A stretch of DNA of 64,000 bases from Pogonophryne albipinna (GCA_028583405.1 JAPTMU010000027.1:1227056-1291055), one strand, 5' to 3'. Positions 34,494 through 47,649 are shown, counted from the stretch's first letter. The notes: generated by a model from the letters alone, not told the origin. Made by a program: numbers and translations.

Positions 34494-37400
34494 TCATATC
34501 AGTATGAAGTGTCTCTACTTTAAAGAGTCCTCTCCTGCTGATGTTCAGGTGTATATCAGTATGTAGTGTCTCTACTTTAAAGAGTCCTCTCCTGCTGATG
34601 TTCAGGTGTATATCAGTATGTAGTGTCTCTACTTTAAAGAGTCCTCTCCTGCTGATGTTCAGGTGTATATCAGTATGTAGTGTCTCTACTTTAAAGAGTC
34701 CTCTCCTGCTGATGTTCAGGTGTATATCAGTATGTAGTGTCTCTCCTTTAAAGTGTCCTCTCCTGCTGATGTTCAGGTGTATATCAGTATGTAGTGTCTC
34801 TACTTTAAAGTGTCCTCTCCTGCTGATGTTCAGGTGTATATCAGTATGTAGTGTCTCTACTTTAAAGAGTTCTCTAATGCTGATGTTCAGGTGTATCTCA
34901 GTATGTAGTGTCTCTACTTTAAAGAGTCCTCTCCTGCTGATGTTCAGGTGTATATCAGTATGTAGTGTCTCTACTTTAAAGAGTCCTCTCCTGCTGATGT
35001 TCAGGTGTATATCAGTATGTAGTGTCTCTCCTTTAAAGAGTCCTCTCCTGCTGATGTTCAGGTGTATATCAGTATGTGGTGTCTCTACTTTAAAGAGTCC
35101 TCTCTTGCTGATGTCCAGGTGTATATGAGTATGTAGTGTCTCTACTTTAAAGAGTCCTCTCCTGCTGATGTTCAGGTGTATATCAATATGTAGTGTCTCT
35201 ACTTTAAAGAGTCCTCGCCTGCTGATGTCCAGGTGTATATGAGTATGTAGTGTCTCTACTTTAAAGAGTCCTCTCCTGCTGATGTTCAGGTGTATACTGT
35301 ATATCAATATGTAGTGTCTCTACTTTAAGGAGTCTTCTCCTGCTGATGTCCAGGTGTATATGAGTATGTAGTGTCTCTACTTTAAAGAGTCCTCTCCTGC
35401 TGATGTTCAGGTGTGTATCAGTATGTAGTGTCTCTACTTTAAAGAGTCCTCTCCTGCTGATGTTCAGGTGTATATCAGTATGTAGTGTCTCTACTTTAAA
35501 GAGTCCTCTCCTGCTGATGTTCAGGTGTATATCAGTATGTAGTGTCTCTACTTTATAGAGTCCTCTCCTGCTGATGTTCAGGTGTATATCAGTATGTAGT
35601 GTCTCTACTTTATAGAGTCCTCTCCTGCTGATTTTCAGGTGTATATCAGTATGTAGTGTCTCTACTTTAAAGAGTCCTTTCCTGCTGATGTTCTGGTGTA
35701 TATCAGTATGTAGTGTCTCTACTTTAAAGTGTCCGATCCTGCTGATATTCAGGTGTATATCAGTATGTAGTGTCTCTACTTTAAAGAGTCCTCTCCTGCT
35801 GATGTTCAGGTGTATATCAGTATGTAGTGTCTCTACTTTAAAGAGTCCTCTCCTGCTGATGTTCAGGTGTATATCAGTATGTAGTGTCTCTACTTTAAAG
35901 AGTCCTCTCCTGCTGATGTTCAGGTGTATATCAGTATGTAGTGTCTCTACTTTAAAGAGTCCTCTCCTGCTGATGTGCAGGTGTATATCAGTATGTAGTG
36001 TCTCTACTTTAAAGAGTCCTCTCCTGCTGATGTTCAGGTGTATATCAGTATGTAGTGTCTCTCCTTTAAAGAGTCCTCTCCTGCTGATGTTCAGGTGTAT
36101 ATCAGTATGTAGTGTCTCTACTTTAAAGAGTCCTCTCCTGTTGATGTTCAGGTGTATACTGTATATCAATATGTAGTGTCTCTACTTTAAAGAGTCCTCT
36201 CCTGCTGATGTTCAGGTGTGTATCAGTATATAGTGTCTCTACTTTAAAGAGTCCTCTCCTGCTGATGTTCAGGTGTATATCAGTATGTAGTGTCTCTACT
36301 TTAAAGAGTCCTCTCCTGCTGATGTTCAGGTGTATATCAGTATGTAGTGTCTCTACTTTATAGAGTCCTCTCCTGCTGACGTTCAGGTGTATATCAGTAT
36401 GTAGTGTCTCTACTTTAAAGAGTCCTCTCCTGCTGATGTTCAGGTGTATATCAGTATGTAGTGTCTCTCCTTTAAAGAGTCCTCTCCTGCTGATGTTCAG
36501 GTGTATATCAGTATGTGGTGTCTCTACTTTAAAGAGTCCTCTCTTGCTGATGTCCAGGTGTATATGAGTATGTAGTGTCTCTACTTTAAAGAGTCCTCTC
36601 CTGCTGATGTTCAGGTGTATATCAATATGTAGTGTCTCTACTTTAAAGAGTCCTCGCCTGCTGATGTCCAGGTGTATATGAGTATGTAGTGTCTCTACTT
36701 TAAAGAGTTCTCTAATGCTGATGTTCAGGTGTATCTCAGTATGTAGTGTCTCTACTTTAAAGAGTCCTCTCCTGCTGATGTTCAGGTGTATATCAGTATG
36801 TAGTGTCTCTACTTTAAAGAGTCCTCTCCTGCTGATGTTCTGGTGTATATCAGTATGTAGTGTCTCTACTTTAAAGTGTCCGATCCTGCTGATATTCAGG
36901 TGTATATCAGTATGTAGTGTCTCTACTTTAAAGAGTCCTCTCCTGCTGATGTTCAGGTGTATATCAGTATGTAGTGTCTCTACTTTAAAGAGTCCTCTCC
37001 TGCTGATGTTCAGGTGTATATCAGTATGTAGTGTCTCTACTTTAAAGAGTCCTCTCCTGCTGATGTTCAGGTGTATATCAGTATGTAGTGTCTCTACTTT
37101 AAAGAGTCCTCTCCTGCTGATGTGCAGGTGTATATCAGTATGTAGTGTCTCTACTTTAAAGAGTCCTCTCCTGTTGATGTTCAGGTGTATATCAGTATGT
37201 AGTGTCTCTACTTTAAAGAGTCCTCTCTTGCTGATGTTCAGGTGTATATCAGTATGTAGTGTCTCTGCTTTAAAGAGTCCTCTCCTGCTGATGTTCAGGT
37301 GTATATCAGTAGATAGTGTCTCTACTTTAAAGAGTCCTCTCCTGCTAATGTTCATGTGTATATCAGTATGTAGTGTCTCTACTTTAAAGAGTCCTCTCCT

Positions 37401-38700
37401 GCTGATGTTCAGGTGTATATCAGTATGTAGTGTCTCTCCTTTAAAGAGTCCTCTCCTGCTGATGTTCAGGTGTATATCAGTATGTAGTGTCTCTACTTTA
37501 AAGAGTCCTCTCCTGTTGATGTTCAGGTGTATACTGTATATCAATATGTAGTGTCTCTACTTTAAAGAGTCCTCTCCTGCTGATGTTCAGGTGTGTATCA
37601 GTATATAGTGTCTCTACTTTAAAGAGTCCTCTCCTGCTGATGTTCAGGTGTATATCAGTATGTAGTGTCTCTACTTTAAAGAGTCCTCTCCTGCTGATGT
37701 TCAGGTGTATATCAGTATGTAGTGTCTCTACTTTATAGAGTCCTCTCCTGCTGACGTTCAGGTGTATATCAGTATGTAGTGTCTCTACTTTAAAGAGTCC
37801 TCTCCTGCTGATGTTCAGGTGTATATCAGTATGTAGTGTCTCTACTTTAAATAGTCCTCTCCTGCTGATGTTCAGGTGTATATCAGTATGTAGTGTCTCT
37901 CCTTTAAAGAGTCCTCTCCTGCTGATGTTCAGGTGTATATCAGTATGTAGTGTCTCTACTTTAAAGAGTCCTCTCCTGCTGATGTTCTGGTGTATATCAG
38001 TATGTAGTGTCTCTACTTTAAAGAGTCCTCTCCTGCTGATGTTCATGTGTATATCAGTATGTAGTGTCTCTACTTTAAAGAGTCCTCTCCTGTTGATGTT
38101 CAGGTGTATATCAGTATGTAGTGTCTCTCCTTTAAAGAGTCCTCTCCTGCTGATGTTCAGGTGTATATCAGTATGTAGTGTCTCTACTTTAAAGAGTCCT
38201 CTCCTGCTGATGTTCTGGTGTATATCAGTATGTAGTGTCTCTACTTTAAAGAGTCCTCTCCTGCTGATGTTCATGTGTATATCAGTATGTAGTGTCTCTA
38301 CTTTAAAGAGTCCTCTCCTGTTGATGTTCTGGTGTATATCAGTATGTAGTGTCTCTACTTTAAAGAGTCCTCTCCTGCTGATGTTCATGTGTATATCAGT
38401 ATGTAGTGTCTCTACTTTAAAGAGTCCTCTCCTGTTGATGTTCAGGTGTATATCAGTATGTAGTGTCTCTACTTTAAAGAGTCCTCTCCTGTTGATGTTC
38501 AGGTGTATATCAGTATGTAGTGTCTCTACTTTAAATAGTCCTCTCCTGCTGATGTGCAGGTGTATATCAGTATGTAGTGTCTCTACTTTAAAGAGTCCTC
38601 TCCTGCTGATGTTCAGGTGTATATCAGTATGTAGTGTCTCTACTTTAAAGAGTCCTCTCCTGCTGATGTTCAGGTGTATATCAGTATGTAGTGTCTCTAC
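34494..38700 (+). repeat. 57-bp satellite array, about 74 copies
   Basis: The unit is 'tatatcagtatgtagtgtct' + 'ctactttaaagagtcctctc' + 'ctgctgatgttcaggtg' (57 bp). Units differ by few bases. Variants such as 'tctcc' for 'tctac', 'ttctggtg', 'ttcatgtg' and a longer 'gtgtatactgtatatcaata' unit recur in blocks. The long unit occurs at about 35290, 36150 and 37530, showing higher-order duplication. As 57 is divisible by three, long frames (up to 473 residues) run on both strands, but a Leu/Ser/Cys or His/Ile repeat with no start context is not convincing protein. Confidence 0.97.
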
Positions 38701-38980
38701 TGTGACATGTCTCCATGCTTTAATGTTAAAAAGCTCTTTATGCTTCTCATACTGCCTGTGCTGCAGCACCTCTTTTCACCCTCTGTCTGAAACCAGAGCC
38801 CAGTCTGCTCTGATTGGTTAGCTGGCCGGCTCTGTTGTGATTGATTGAACGCTCAGAGATGTCCATCCCCATAGCTAATCACGTACTATGCATTAGAGCT
38901 CTAGCCAATAAAAGCGCGAGCGTTACATAGTGATGTCACTATGTTAAAGCTGTAAAAAGGGGTCCAATGAAGGAGTTTAA
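38701..38980. mobile_element. MITE fragment (common teleost miniature repeat)
   Basis: Contains 'ttttcaccctctgtctgaaa', 'cagtctgctctgattggtta' and 'gatgtcactatgttaaagc', a succession familiar from fish miniature elements. The left side is cut by the end of the 57-bp array. No complete termini. Confidence 0.45.
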
Positions 38981-40038
38981 GGCAAGGGGGGGGGGGGGGG
39001 GGAGTGTGTGGGAGAGAAACTCCCTCCGGAGGAACACAGGGATGTTTGCCTCTGCAGACCATTTACATGCACAAAAACCTATAGAACACACTACAGGAGA
39101 GGGAAAAGAGAGCATAATAGAGTCCCTTTAAATATCCTCTGGGTGTGTGTGCACATGTGTTCATCTTTGCATTTGTGTGGACATGTGTGCTAGATTAACT
39201 TTCAGCAGGTCTATAATGATTCTGTGACGCAGAGGCCCACACCCCATCCCTCACTGATCTCTCAGGACAGCAGAGAGGGGGGGGGGGGCAGGTCAATGAG
39301 AGTGAGAGACAGAAAATGAAAGGCAGGTTAAAATAGAGCTTTTTTACGCCAATTTGGAACAAAACTGGACCGTCCAAAACATAAATTGGAACGTTGTTGC
39401 AGTCTGATGTTTTGGTTTTAAATAGAGTGGTGCAGTGGTGAAGTATTTTTTATAGGCAGACCCAGAATCTAGCTTCGCAAAGGGCTGCCGCAACAAAAAG
39501 CAATGGGATTTTTCCATTGGATTTTGCTATATTGCAGAAAATAAGCTTTGTGGCAAACACACGTTTATCAGACTTACACGTCCTGTTCAGCAGGATTATC
39601 ACTTTGTGATCTTCATCACGGTCACATGGATGCGCATCACCACCGCTAAGTTAAGGCGGACTATTGACGGCGTGATGATGTTCAGTCGTCTCATTAAATC
39701 ACCGTTTTGACGACACATATAGAAGCTTCAGAAATGTATTCCCAAATGGTGTATTTACTGAAGCATTATATATCCTAGAACAACGCATGAACGTTACCCC
39801 CAGACTTTATTTCAGACTTCCAACCACAAATGTTCCAGGTTTAGGACTCATTGCTCCACCACTCTTGTCTGGTCAGGGATGGAGACAATAAACCATTTCC
39901 ACAGCCTTAGCCTGTGTTAAGACTAACATTAGCACTTCATTAAGGATGAAGCCTCCTCATGCATTGCATGTTTCTGCATAGGCTCTGGCTTAGTCCTCCT
40001 TAAAAAAAATATTTTTACAAATTCCTTTTCCAGAGCTA
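38981..40038. other. no recognised gene; poly-G tracts
   Basis: Poly-G runs at 38986-39002 and about 39278-39289. The stretch 39395-39800 ('gcttcgcaaagggctgccgc' onward) looks like an interspersed repeat that I cannot name. Confidence 0.35.
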
Positions 40039-40134
40039 CACTGAACAAAAATATAAACGCAACACTTTTGTTTTTGCTCCCATTTTACTGGGGGGTTCTG
40101 GGGGGGTCCGAAAACCAGTCAGTATCTGGTGTGA

Positions 40135-40169
40135 GGGGTAGGGTTAGGGTTAGGGTTAGGGTTAGGGTA
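40135..40169 (+). repeat. TTAGGG tandem (5 units) inside Tc1 copy C
   Basis: 'gggtagggttagggttaggg' continues as perfect TTAGGG hexamers, the vertebrate telomere unit. A degenerate C-rich partner lies at 40267-40355. Confidence 0.93.
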
Positions 40170-40266
40170 ATGTTGTGAATCGAGTGGCCCATGGTGGTGG
40201 TGGGGTTATGGTATGGGCAGGCGTATGTTATGGACGACGAACACAGGCCACTCGATTCACAACATT

Positions 40267-40355
40267 ACCCTCACCCTACCCCTAACCCTACCCCTAACCC
40301 TACCCCTAACCCTACCCCTACCCCTAACCCTACCCCTAACCTTACCCCTACCGCT
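40267..40355 (-). repeat. degenerate CCCTAA / CCCCTA tandem
   Basis: Alternating 'cccctaaccctacccctaa' units make a 12-bp pattern of CCCTAA and CCCCTA. It is the inverted counterpart of 40135-40169 but longer and more variable. Confidence 0.88.
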
Positions 40356-40696
40356 CACACCAGATACTGACTGGTTTTCGGACCCCCCCAGACCCCCCCC
40401 CAATAAAGCAAAACTGCACGTTTCAGAGTGGCCTTTTATTGTGGCCAGCCTAAGGCACACCTGTGCAATAATCATGCTGTCTAATCAGCATCTTGATATG
40501 CCACACCTGTGAGGTGGGATGGATTATCTCGGCAAAGGAGAAGTGCTCACTATCACAGATTTTTTCAGATTTGTGAACAATATTTGAGAGAAATGGTTAT
40601 TTTGTGTATATAGAAAATGTTTTAGATCTTTGAGTTCATCTCATGAAAAATGGGAGCAAAAACAAAAGTGTTGCGTTTATATTTTTGTTCAGTGTA

Positions 40697-42061
40697 TGTT
40701 CCAAGGACAGGAGTCACACAACTCAAACTGTAAGAAACGTATTTATTATACATAACTACGAGAAAGGGAGCTTCAAGGCATACAGAGGTAAATAATATGT
40801 AGCCCTACAAAGGCCTTGATGCCTGCTCTATGATGGAACGCCTTAAAATGATGCAGGTAAGGACAACTCATTCCTTACAGTGTCCCTCTATATGGTTTGA
40901 GGAAGGCACAGGTGTTTCCATGCAGGGTTAGCCACCATCACCAGAATAAAGTAACCTGCAGAGAGTAGAACTATCATCAATCATAATGAATGGATATTGT
41001 ATATAAAACCTTTACTTTAGCCGGACCTGAGGGATGATAGAGAGCCTCTTTGTAGAAACTGTATCCCTAAAATGTGTTGATGAAGATGTCCTTCCCATCA
41101 CATGCCACCTGCAATAGGCCAGTCCTGATCATTAGACTTTTGCTCTCCACCGCCTTAAACGCCCCTCTCATATCAAATATTGCCTTTGCATAAATGTGGT
41201 GTCAGTCTTAAATTACATTACATAGCTGAAGCATTTATCTAACACAACTAACATACACTTCAAAACCTCTAGTCATGTCTTCGGGAGCAATTTAAGGTGT
41301 TTTGCCCCCCAATCTGTCATTAATACACCTGGAACCTTCTTCTTTGATGACCTTCATGAGTTACAGCTGGTAGTCTGTCACCACACCTAATTAACCTACA
41401 TTTGAAAAGAGGTTAAAAGACGGAGCGCTGGACGTCAGATAAATCAACAGAAGAAGACAGACAGGAAGTAAACACTAAAAGCAACCCAATTTGGACTCTG
41501 GCAGTGTAACTTAACAGACTGGTAAATGGAAGAGAAAATACGAACAGACTCGACAGTTACAGTAAACCTCGATCAGAGCTGCCGTCATTTTAAGTTATGT
41601 TGCTGTGGCCAGAGTTCCAACCATTGGTGCGCCGTGGAGTTTTTTTCTCAGCGGAAGCAATACGATTGTTTTCAAGTCAATACAATAATTTCAAATTATA
41701 TTGGGAGTTAAGTCGTTAGTTTGTTTAGTATGTGGCCGTGTAATAAGAGGGCTGATCAAGTTCCCTCCGCCTCGCACCCCACTGCACCCCACTGCACATT
41801 ATCCCTTACTTGATCAGCAGTGTATATCAAACTATGGTTATCGAACAAACAAAGACCAGTTTGTTTATGGTTACTTTAGTACTAGTAGTTTTAAATGTGC
41901 CAAAACAGAGTCTACAGGCGGTGGGTCATTGTTTCTGTGTGAATACAAAAGTAATGACAGATGCTGGCAGACCCTGTGTCGGCATATTCGGGAACAGACG
42001 CTGCTGCATGTGGGGCTTTAGATAAAGGAAGTCTCATTTGTCTAATGGCACATTTGTTGTT
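40697..42061. other. no recognised feature
   Basis: AT-rich. A LINE-tail-like 'acattacatagctgaagc' occurs near 41214. The frames at 41526-42025 have no recognised motif. Confidence 0.35.
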
Positions 42062-42740
42062 CCATTACATTACATTACATTGCATTTAGCTGACGCTTTT
42101 ATCCAAAGTGACTTACAATAAGTGCGTTCGACCAACAAAATAGAAACTTGAAGAAAACAGAATCATATAAGTACATCAGGTTTCATAGAGCAAAAACATT
42201 TCAAGTGCTACTCAACTGGCTTTAGATAAGCCAGTCCTTTATTCGTATATAAGTGCTTTGTTAATAGTTCTATTGCTCGAAGTGGAGTCGAAAGAGATGA
42301 GTTTTCAGTCTGCGCCGGAAGGTGTGTAAGCTATCTGCTGTCCTGATGTCAATGGGGAGCTCATTCCACCATTTTGGAGCCAGGATACCAAACCCACGTG
42401 TTTTTGCTGATGGGAACTTGGGTCCCCTTCGCAGCGAGACGTTTGGCTGATGCAGAGCGGAGTGCACGTGCTGGGGTGTACAGTTTAACCATGTCCTGGA
42501 TGTAGGAAGGGCCAGATCCATTCGCAGCATGGTACGCAAGTACCATTGTCTTGAAGTGGATTCTAGCAGTTACCGGAAGCCAGTGAAGGGAGCGGAGGAG
42601 CGGCGTGGTGTGGGAGAATTTAGGAAGGTTGAAGACCAGACGAGCCGCTGCATTCTGGATGAGCTGCAGAGGTCGGATGGCACATGCAGGTAGACCAGCC
42701 AGGAGGGAGTTGCATGGCATGGTTTCAGTGTGTCTTAGTT
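42062..42740 (-). pseudogene. L2-clade LINE, 3' fragment
   Basis: Reading leftward from about 42720, the product has LQLIQNAAARLVFNLP, LRSLHWLPVTARI and YTPARALRSASAK, the conserved C-terminal region of L2-type ORF2 proteins downstream of the reverse transcriptase. A frame change near 42450 leads to GFGILAPKWWNELP and LKTHLFRLHF. The 3' end follows with a tail whose complement is 'cattacattacattgcattt' and 'acgcttttatccaaagtgac', typical of fish L2 tails. The reverse transcriptase and endonuclease are missing (5' truncation). Confidence 0.85.
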
Positions 42741-42998
42741 GCAGCAGAAGGAAAAGTGATGATGTCCCTTTTTTTTACACTATCATATCTGGAATTGTGT
42801 GTCTTTGTCTTTTACTGCAGAGAACTGAAACAGAGCGGCCATGCACAGGAAACATATGGTTCAGGACACATGAAGAAAACTGCAGATTATTATAAATACT
42901 CTAAACACTCACACACTCAACTTTGTGAAATTTATTAATTTCTTATGGGGAAGCAAGAAAGGCCATTGCACAACTGCAGCTGTTTTGCTTACTGTATG

Positions 42999-43416
<418 letters not shown>

Positions 43417-43735
43417 GGGAGATTGGTCAGGGGGTTAGGTATTCACAGCAATGTAATAACAGCAGAAAGAAAAAGGAGTCAAAGACAGACTACAAGGGCA
43501 GAGGGCGGTGAAGGGAGAGAACAGACAGAGGGAGTAGGAGAGTTTCATGAAACATTAATACATTCATTCTGCTTTAACGTGATATTTTCTTGATTGAATT
43601 TAAGGTCATCTATTATGCAAAATCCACTTTTTCATATCGTTTATACATAAACATGTATGCTCTGTCAACAAAGGAAACAAACACCCCCTCTCTTTTTGTC
43701 CTGAATAAAAAAAACATCTACATTTATATAAAAAC

Positions 43736-44769
43736 TAGGGCTGTCAAACGATTAAAAATTTTAATCAGATTAATCACAGCTTAAAAATTAATTAATCATG
43801 ATTAATCACCATTCGAACTATGTCCAAAATATGCCATTTCTTTATGTATATTGTGGGAATGGAAAGATAAATGAAAGAAGGCGGATATATCCATTTAACA
43901 TACAGTATCTATGTTTATTATAACATTTTTCTGCGTGTCAAAATGAAAGACAGCCCACACACCTATCAATCATCAAACCGTGGGGTCTTAATTCATTACG
44001 TGTTGATTTCTATCAACGGGGGGTACTTCAGGAAAGTCGACAGGGGGGGGGGGGGTTAGTGGAGTACTTGTGACCACAGAGTGCGAACGTTGTGATCAGC
44101 TGTTTTAGCGCAGTTCTCCAGTGAAGGGGGGGGGGGGAGTCTCCCTCCGCAGCCGGTTGGCGTAGTTTTGGCACAATGCCATTGTACAGACCGACGTTAA
44201 CAGCAGCCCTGTCTGTGCGCACGGAGACCGACTCTGTCGTCCGGTGATCTAACCGCCTTCTGGAAAAGCTTCACAAGTACGCCGGTACGCAAATGCGCTT
44301 TGTGACACAAGTTTCAGATTACGCACATAACCGGCGTACCAGTTATGTGCACCCCTGTACTACAGCAAAAGTATTCTCCGTCGGGACTTCCTGCAACAAC
44401 ACCGACATTATCAAAGATGTTCTATTGAGAAGACGATCACTACGTGACAAAAGTTTTCAAAACCGTTTCTGGTCTTAGGTATTTCCAGACAAGTGGCTAC
44501 TGAAATCAATCTTACTAACTGCTGTCTGTGTAATTTACTCCGCGCGAGTTGGCGGACTTTATTTAGCTTACTTTAACATCATTTTTCATGGTGGGGCTAA
44601 GCCATTTCTTGGTATGGGTCTAGCCTACCCCAGCCATACCCTGGCGCTGCCACTGGTGGCACGTATGGGGCGGGCCATTCTGCACATGCGTTAAATGCGT
44701 TAAATATTTTAACGCAATTAATTCAAAAAATTAATTACCGCCGTTAACGCGATAATTTTGACAGCACTA
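43736..44769. mobile_element. hAT element with perfect 8-bp target duplication
   Basis: Ends TAGGGCTGTCAAACG and TTTTGACAGCACTA. ATAAAAAC is duplicated exactly at 43728-43735 and 44770-44777. Subterminal 'gattaatcac' and 'ttaacgcg' repeats fit this widespread vertebrate hAT family. There is no transposase. Near 44640-44653 'ggcgctgccactg' resembles the right end of yet another hAT, whose left end I could not place. Confidence 0.93.
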
Positions 44770-44777
44770 ATAAAAAC

Positions 44778-45240
44778 CTGTCTAAAAATGATCAGATTTT
44801 GGCCACTTTGTGATGTCACAATGTTTTTATGGGTTGTGCAACCATTAGCCAATCACCAACCAAGTGTGACCGCGGCCGTGCACACGGCCTAAAGTTAGCT
44901 GTTCTGCCGATCAAATTAGCCCTTTTTACTCAAACTCAAATGTATCTAACAGCAAAAACTCCTCAGATTCAATTAACCACACGATGTCAGCAAAAAAGAT
45001 CAAGACAAGGATTCTATCCCAAGATTACGATATTTATTTATAAATATCAGACAATTCACAAGGTAACCCCCCCACCCCACCTTATCACCTGAATGTCCTC
45101 CTAGAGCACCATTGTGTTTTTTTAACCAAATATCTCTCAGAGTGGCGTGGCCAGCAGCAGCTCATTAGCATTTAAAGGTCACCTATCATGCTATTTTTAG
45201 GCAATAGCATAGGTCTCAGGTGTAGAGTGCTATTTTTTAT
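44778..45240. other. MITE-like sequence, unclassified
   Basis: Contains 'ggccactttgtgatgtcaca' and, at 45172, a terminus-like 'tttaaaggtcacctatcatg'. No paired ends seen. Confidence 0.35.
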
Positions 45241-45545
45241 GAGTGGGGGGCGGACCTCACCTCCTCTAGGGGGGACCGGGTGGATGCTCCCCCGGGAAGA
45301 TTTGTTTTAAATATTGAAGTTAAAAGCATCAATCTGGTGCACTTTGAGAGCAACATTAGGAGATCTATGGATACATCTCTCAACACCCAGATGAAACAGA
45401 ACTGTAAACAGATTTTCTTTTTCTTTATGGATATTTTACAAATCACTCCCCTTTTAAACTCTATTCTTGTTGTACTGCCATATAAACTATAATGATCATA
45501 TGAAGGTGTGCCGCGGAAATAATCTTTTGAATAATTTGTGACCAA
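45241..45545 (+). repeat. shared hAT internal module, copy b
   Basis: Same succession as at 19430-19690: 'ctcctctaggggggaccggg', 'ttaaaagcatcaatctggtg', 'ggagatctatggatacatct' and 'atcactccccttttaaactc'. Here it is not bounded by recognisable hAT ends. Confidence 0.75.
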
Positions 45546-45570
45546 ACCGTTTGAGACCCACTGAGATAAC

Positions 45571-46356
45571 GACGCATTCACACCAGCCTTTTATAGTCAG
45601 TTTGAATCTAACCCTGGTGCGTTTAGCCGCTTTGTGCGGTTCATTTGGGTCGGTGTGAACACAATCCGAGACCTCTGAAGTGAACTAAACAACCAGACTC
45701 TGGCCCGCTAAAATAGGTGGTCTCGGAACGCTTGCTTGCGAACTCTGGAGCAGTTCATTGCTGGTGTGAACGCAGTCCGCACCAAAACATAGGAAGCGTA
45801 GTATTTACGTGTCACAAGAACGCGGGTGTCTTCAAAATATTTAGCGACAGAGTCTTTCAAGACATCCGCGGTTGTTTAGTTAAAGAGTGAAGCAGAATTA
45901 AGTGTTGAACAGTGTCGTTTAAAGTAAAAATGCTCCGTCAGCTACATAAAAGTAAGAACACCTGTCGTCGGTGAAACGCCCCTCCTTACTGCAGAACGTC
46001 TCTCATTATGTTATAATGTTTTTTAACGGACGTTGTCTGATTATATAATCATATGCGCGGGCCGCTAGTGTCTGTTGATCTCCAGATGAACAGCAGCATG
46101 AGAATAACCTGCCCAAAGTGCCGATGCTCCATGGCGGAGGCTCCGGTAGAAATTGCCGGGATTTGCGTTTTTACCCCCTTAATGTCTGACCAATGGTTGA
46201 ACAGCATTTCCGTGCACATGACTTGTGTTTAAAGTTTATAGTCCGTTTGAGTTTTGCCGTGTGAACGCAAACCGAACCTTCTGAAAAATGAAACAATGTA
46301 ACAAACTGTCATCTGGTGCGCAACAGAGAAGCGACTATTAGGTGTGAATGCAAGAC
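45571..46356. mobile_element. MITE with ~28-bp inverted ends
   Basis: Left end GACGCATTCACACCAGCC followed by 'ttttatagtc'. The reverse complement of the right end reads TCTTGCATTCACACC, then 'taatagtcgc'. Internal 'ggtgtgaa' motifs recur (45653, 45765, 46341). No coding content; target duplication not resolved. Confidence 0.6.
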
Positions 46357-46438
46357 TAAAGTGAACTATCTAAACACTCAGAGAGTCCTTTAGCTCACCT
46401 GAGTCTCTCAGTCTGAGAGGAGAGGACCCTCCTCCAGC

Positions 46439-47196
46439 TTGTTGTGGAACAAACAGCTCCTTATTCAGCTCCTTCTGGGACTTATCCACGCATCAGATGT
46501 CATGGCCCTCCCGCTGCACGCCATGTGGATTCACCCTGTCTTTCCGGAGATGCGGCCTCTGCTGGGCCCGCTGGCAGCTCCTCCTGCCCGACTGACTGCT
46601 CCCGGTCCGCGCTGCGTTCAACACGCACATCTTCGTCCGCTAAGACGCACTACACCTTCGGCACCTCCGGAGAGAAAACTCTGCATGGCTTTGCTAAACG
46701 CTAGGTCAATAGCAAACAAGACGTTCCTGTTAAACGACTTTTTCACCTCTCGTGATCTGGATTTAATGTTCCTGACGGAGACCTGGGTCCACACCGGCGA
46801 GTATGTACCGTTCTCTGAACTTCTTCGTCCTGACTGTACATTCTTCAGCTCCCCCCGTACCACCGGCCGTGGTGGGGGCATAGCATCAGTGTTTAGAGCT
46901 AATCTCCAATGCCGATTGCTTCACCCTGTAACTAGCTATGCTAGCTTTGATTTGCAGCTTTTTGAACTGAACCCGGCCTCGCCTATACTCTGCGCAGTCG
47001 TGTATCATCCACTAAAGTCCAATAAGGATTTCATAACTGACTTTTCTGACTTTCTGTCCGGGATCATGGTGAAATATGATCGTGTTTTGATCTGCGGAGA
47101 CTTTAATGTCCATGTGTGCTGTGAGTCCAAACCTCTGGTTAGGGACTTTTTAAATCTCCTCGACTCTTTCGGTCTCATTCAGTCCGTGGCTGGCCC
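46439..47196 (+). pseudogene. LINE endonuclease domain, 5' part
   Basis: The start at 46439 is the first ATG in frame. A Pro/Ala/Arg-rich leader of about 80 residues precedes ERKLCMALLNARSIANK, the first endonuclease motif. The frame reads through NLLDSFGLIQSVAGP and then enters the hAT; it resumes at 49346 after the target duplication with THDKGHTLDLVLS and the SDH motif. Asn, Glu and Asp residues expected of the nuclease are all present in this half. Confidence 0.88.
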
Positions 47197-47649
47197 CAGG
47201 GCCGGCCCTTGGCATAGGCAGTATAGGCACATCAATCAATGGGGGGCACCGAAAAAAAAAAGAAAAAAAAAAAGTTAGAAATTAAAAAATATATATATTT
47301 TTTTATTTCATAACAACACAATTTCCCGATTTTGGATCAACAAAGTACATCTTATTATCGTATACTAACAGAACTACGCCTCTATTGCGTACAGCACCCA
47401 TAAACTATGGCGCACCCCCCCCCCCCAAAATCAAGTTGAACCGCCCCAGCAAAAACCAGAGGTTTATGTGAAATAGTTCTTTTTTAAAATAATGGTTTTA
47501 GTGTGCAATTATAGGTTTTAATTTTGTATTTGTGTTAATTTAAAATAAATCAAACTCCCAAAAAACGTATACAGCTTTTATTAACATTGGAATTTATTGT
47601 GTAAGCGGCCGCGGGGGGGAGAGCTTTAGAGAGTTCTCTCCTGAAAGAT

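Larger units (their letters stand above)
40039..40694. mobile_element. Tc1 fold-back derivative (copy C) with telomere-like hexamers
   Basis: Ends CACTGAACAAAAATATAAA and its inverse, flanked by TA (40037-40038 and 40695-40696), identify the same Tc1 family as copies A and B. The left repeat is cut to about 48 bp and jumps to the inner 'ggtccgaaaaccagtcagta'. The interior is itself inverted: 'gtaatgttgtgaatcgagtg' (40168-40187) and its reverse complement (about 40250-40270) enclose a transposase piece reading [25 protein letters not shown] codons, i.e. the catalytic-domain segment. No complete transposase. Confidence 0.9.

Noticed and set aside
34432..38821. Long reading frames (up to 473 residues) on both strands over the 57-bp array
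   Set aside because: 57 is a multiple of three and the unit lacks stops in some frames, so frames open automatically on both strands. No start context, splice sites or known domain.
40135..40355. Chromosome end or true telomere
   Set aside because: Few hexamers, inverted partner alongside, and bounded by Tc1 ends with TA.
46439..46704. Separate ORF1 protein of the LINE
   Set aside because: The overlapping short frame is out of register with the endonuclease frame and has no coiled coil or zinc knuckle.
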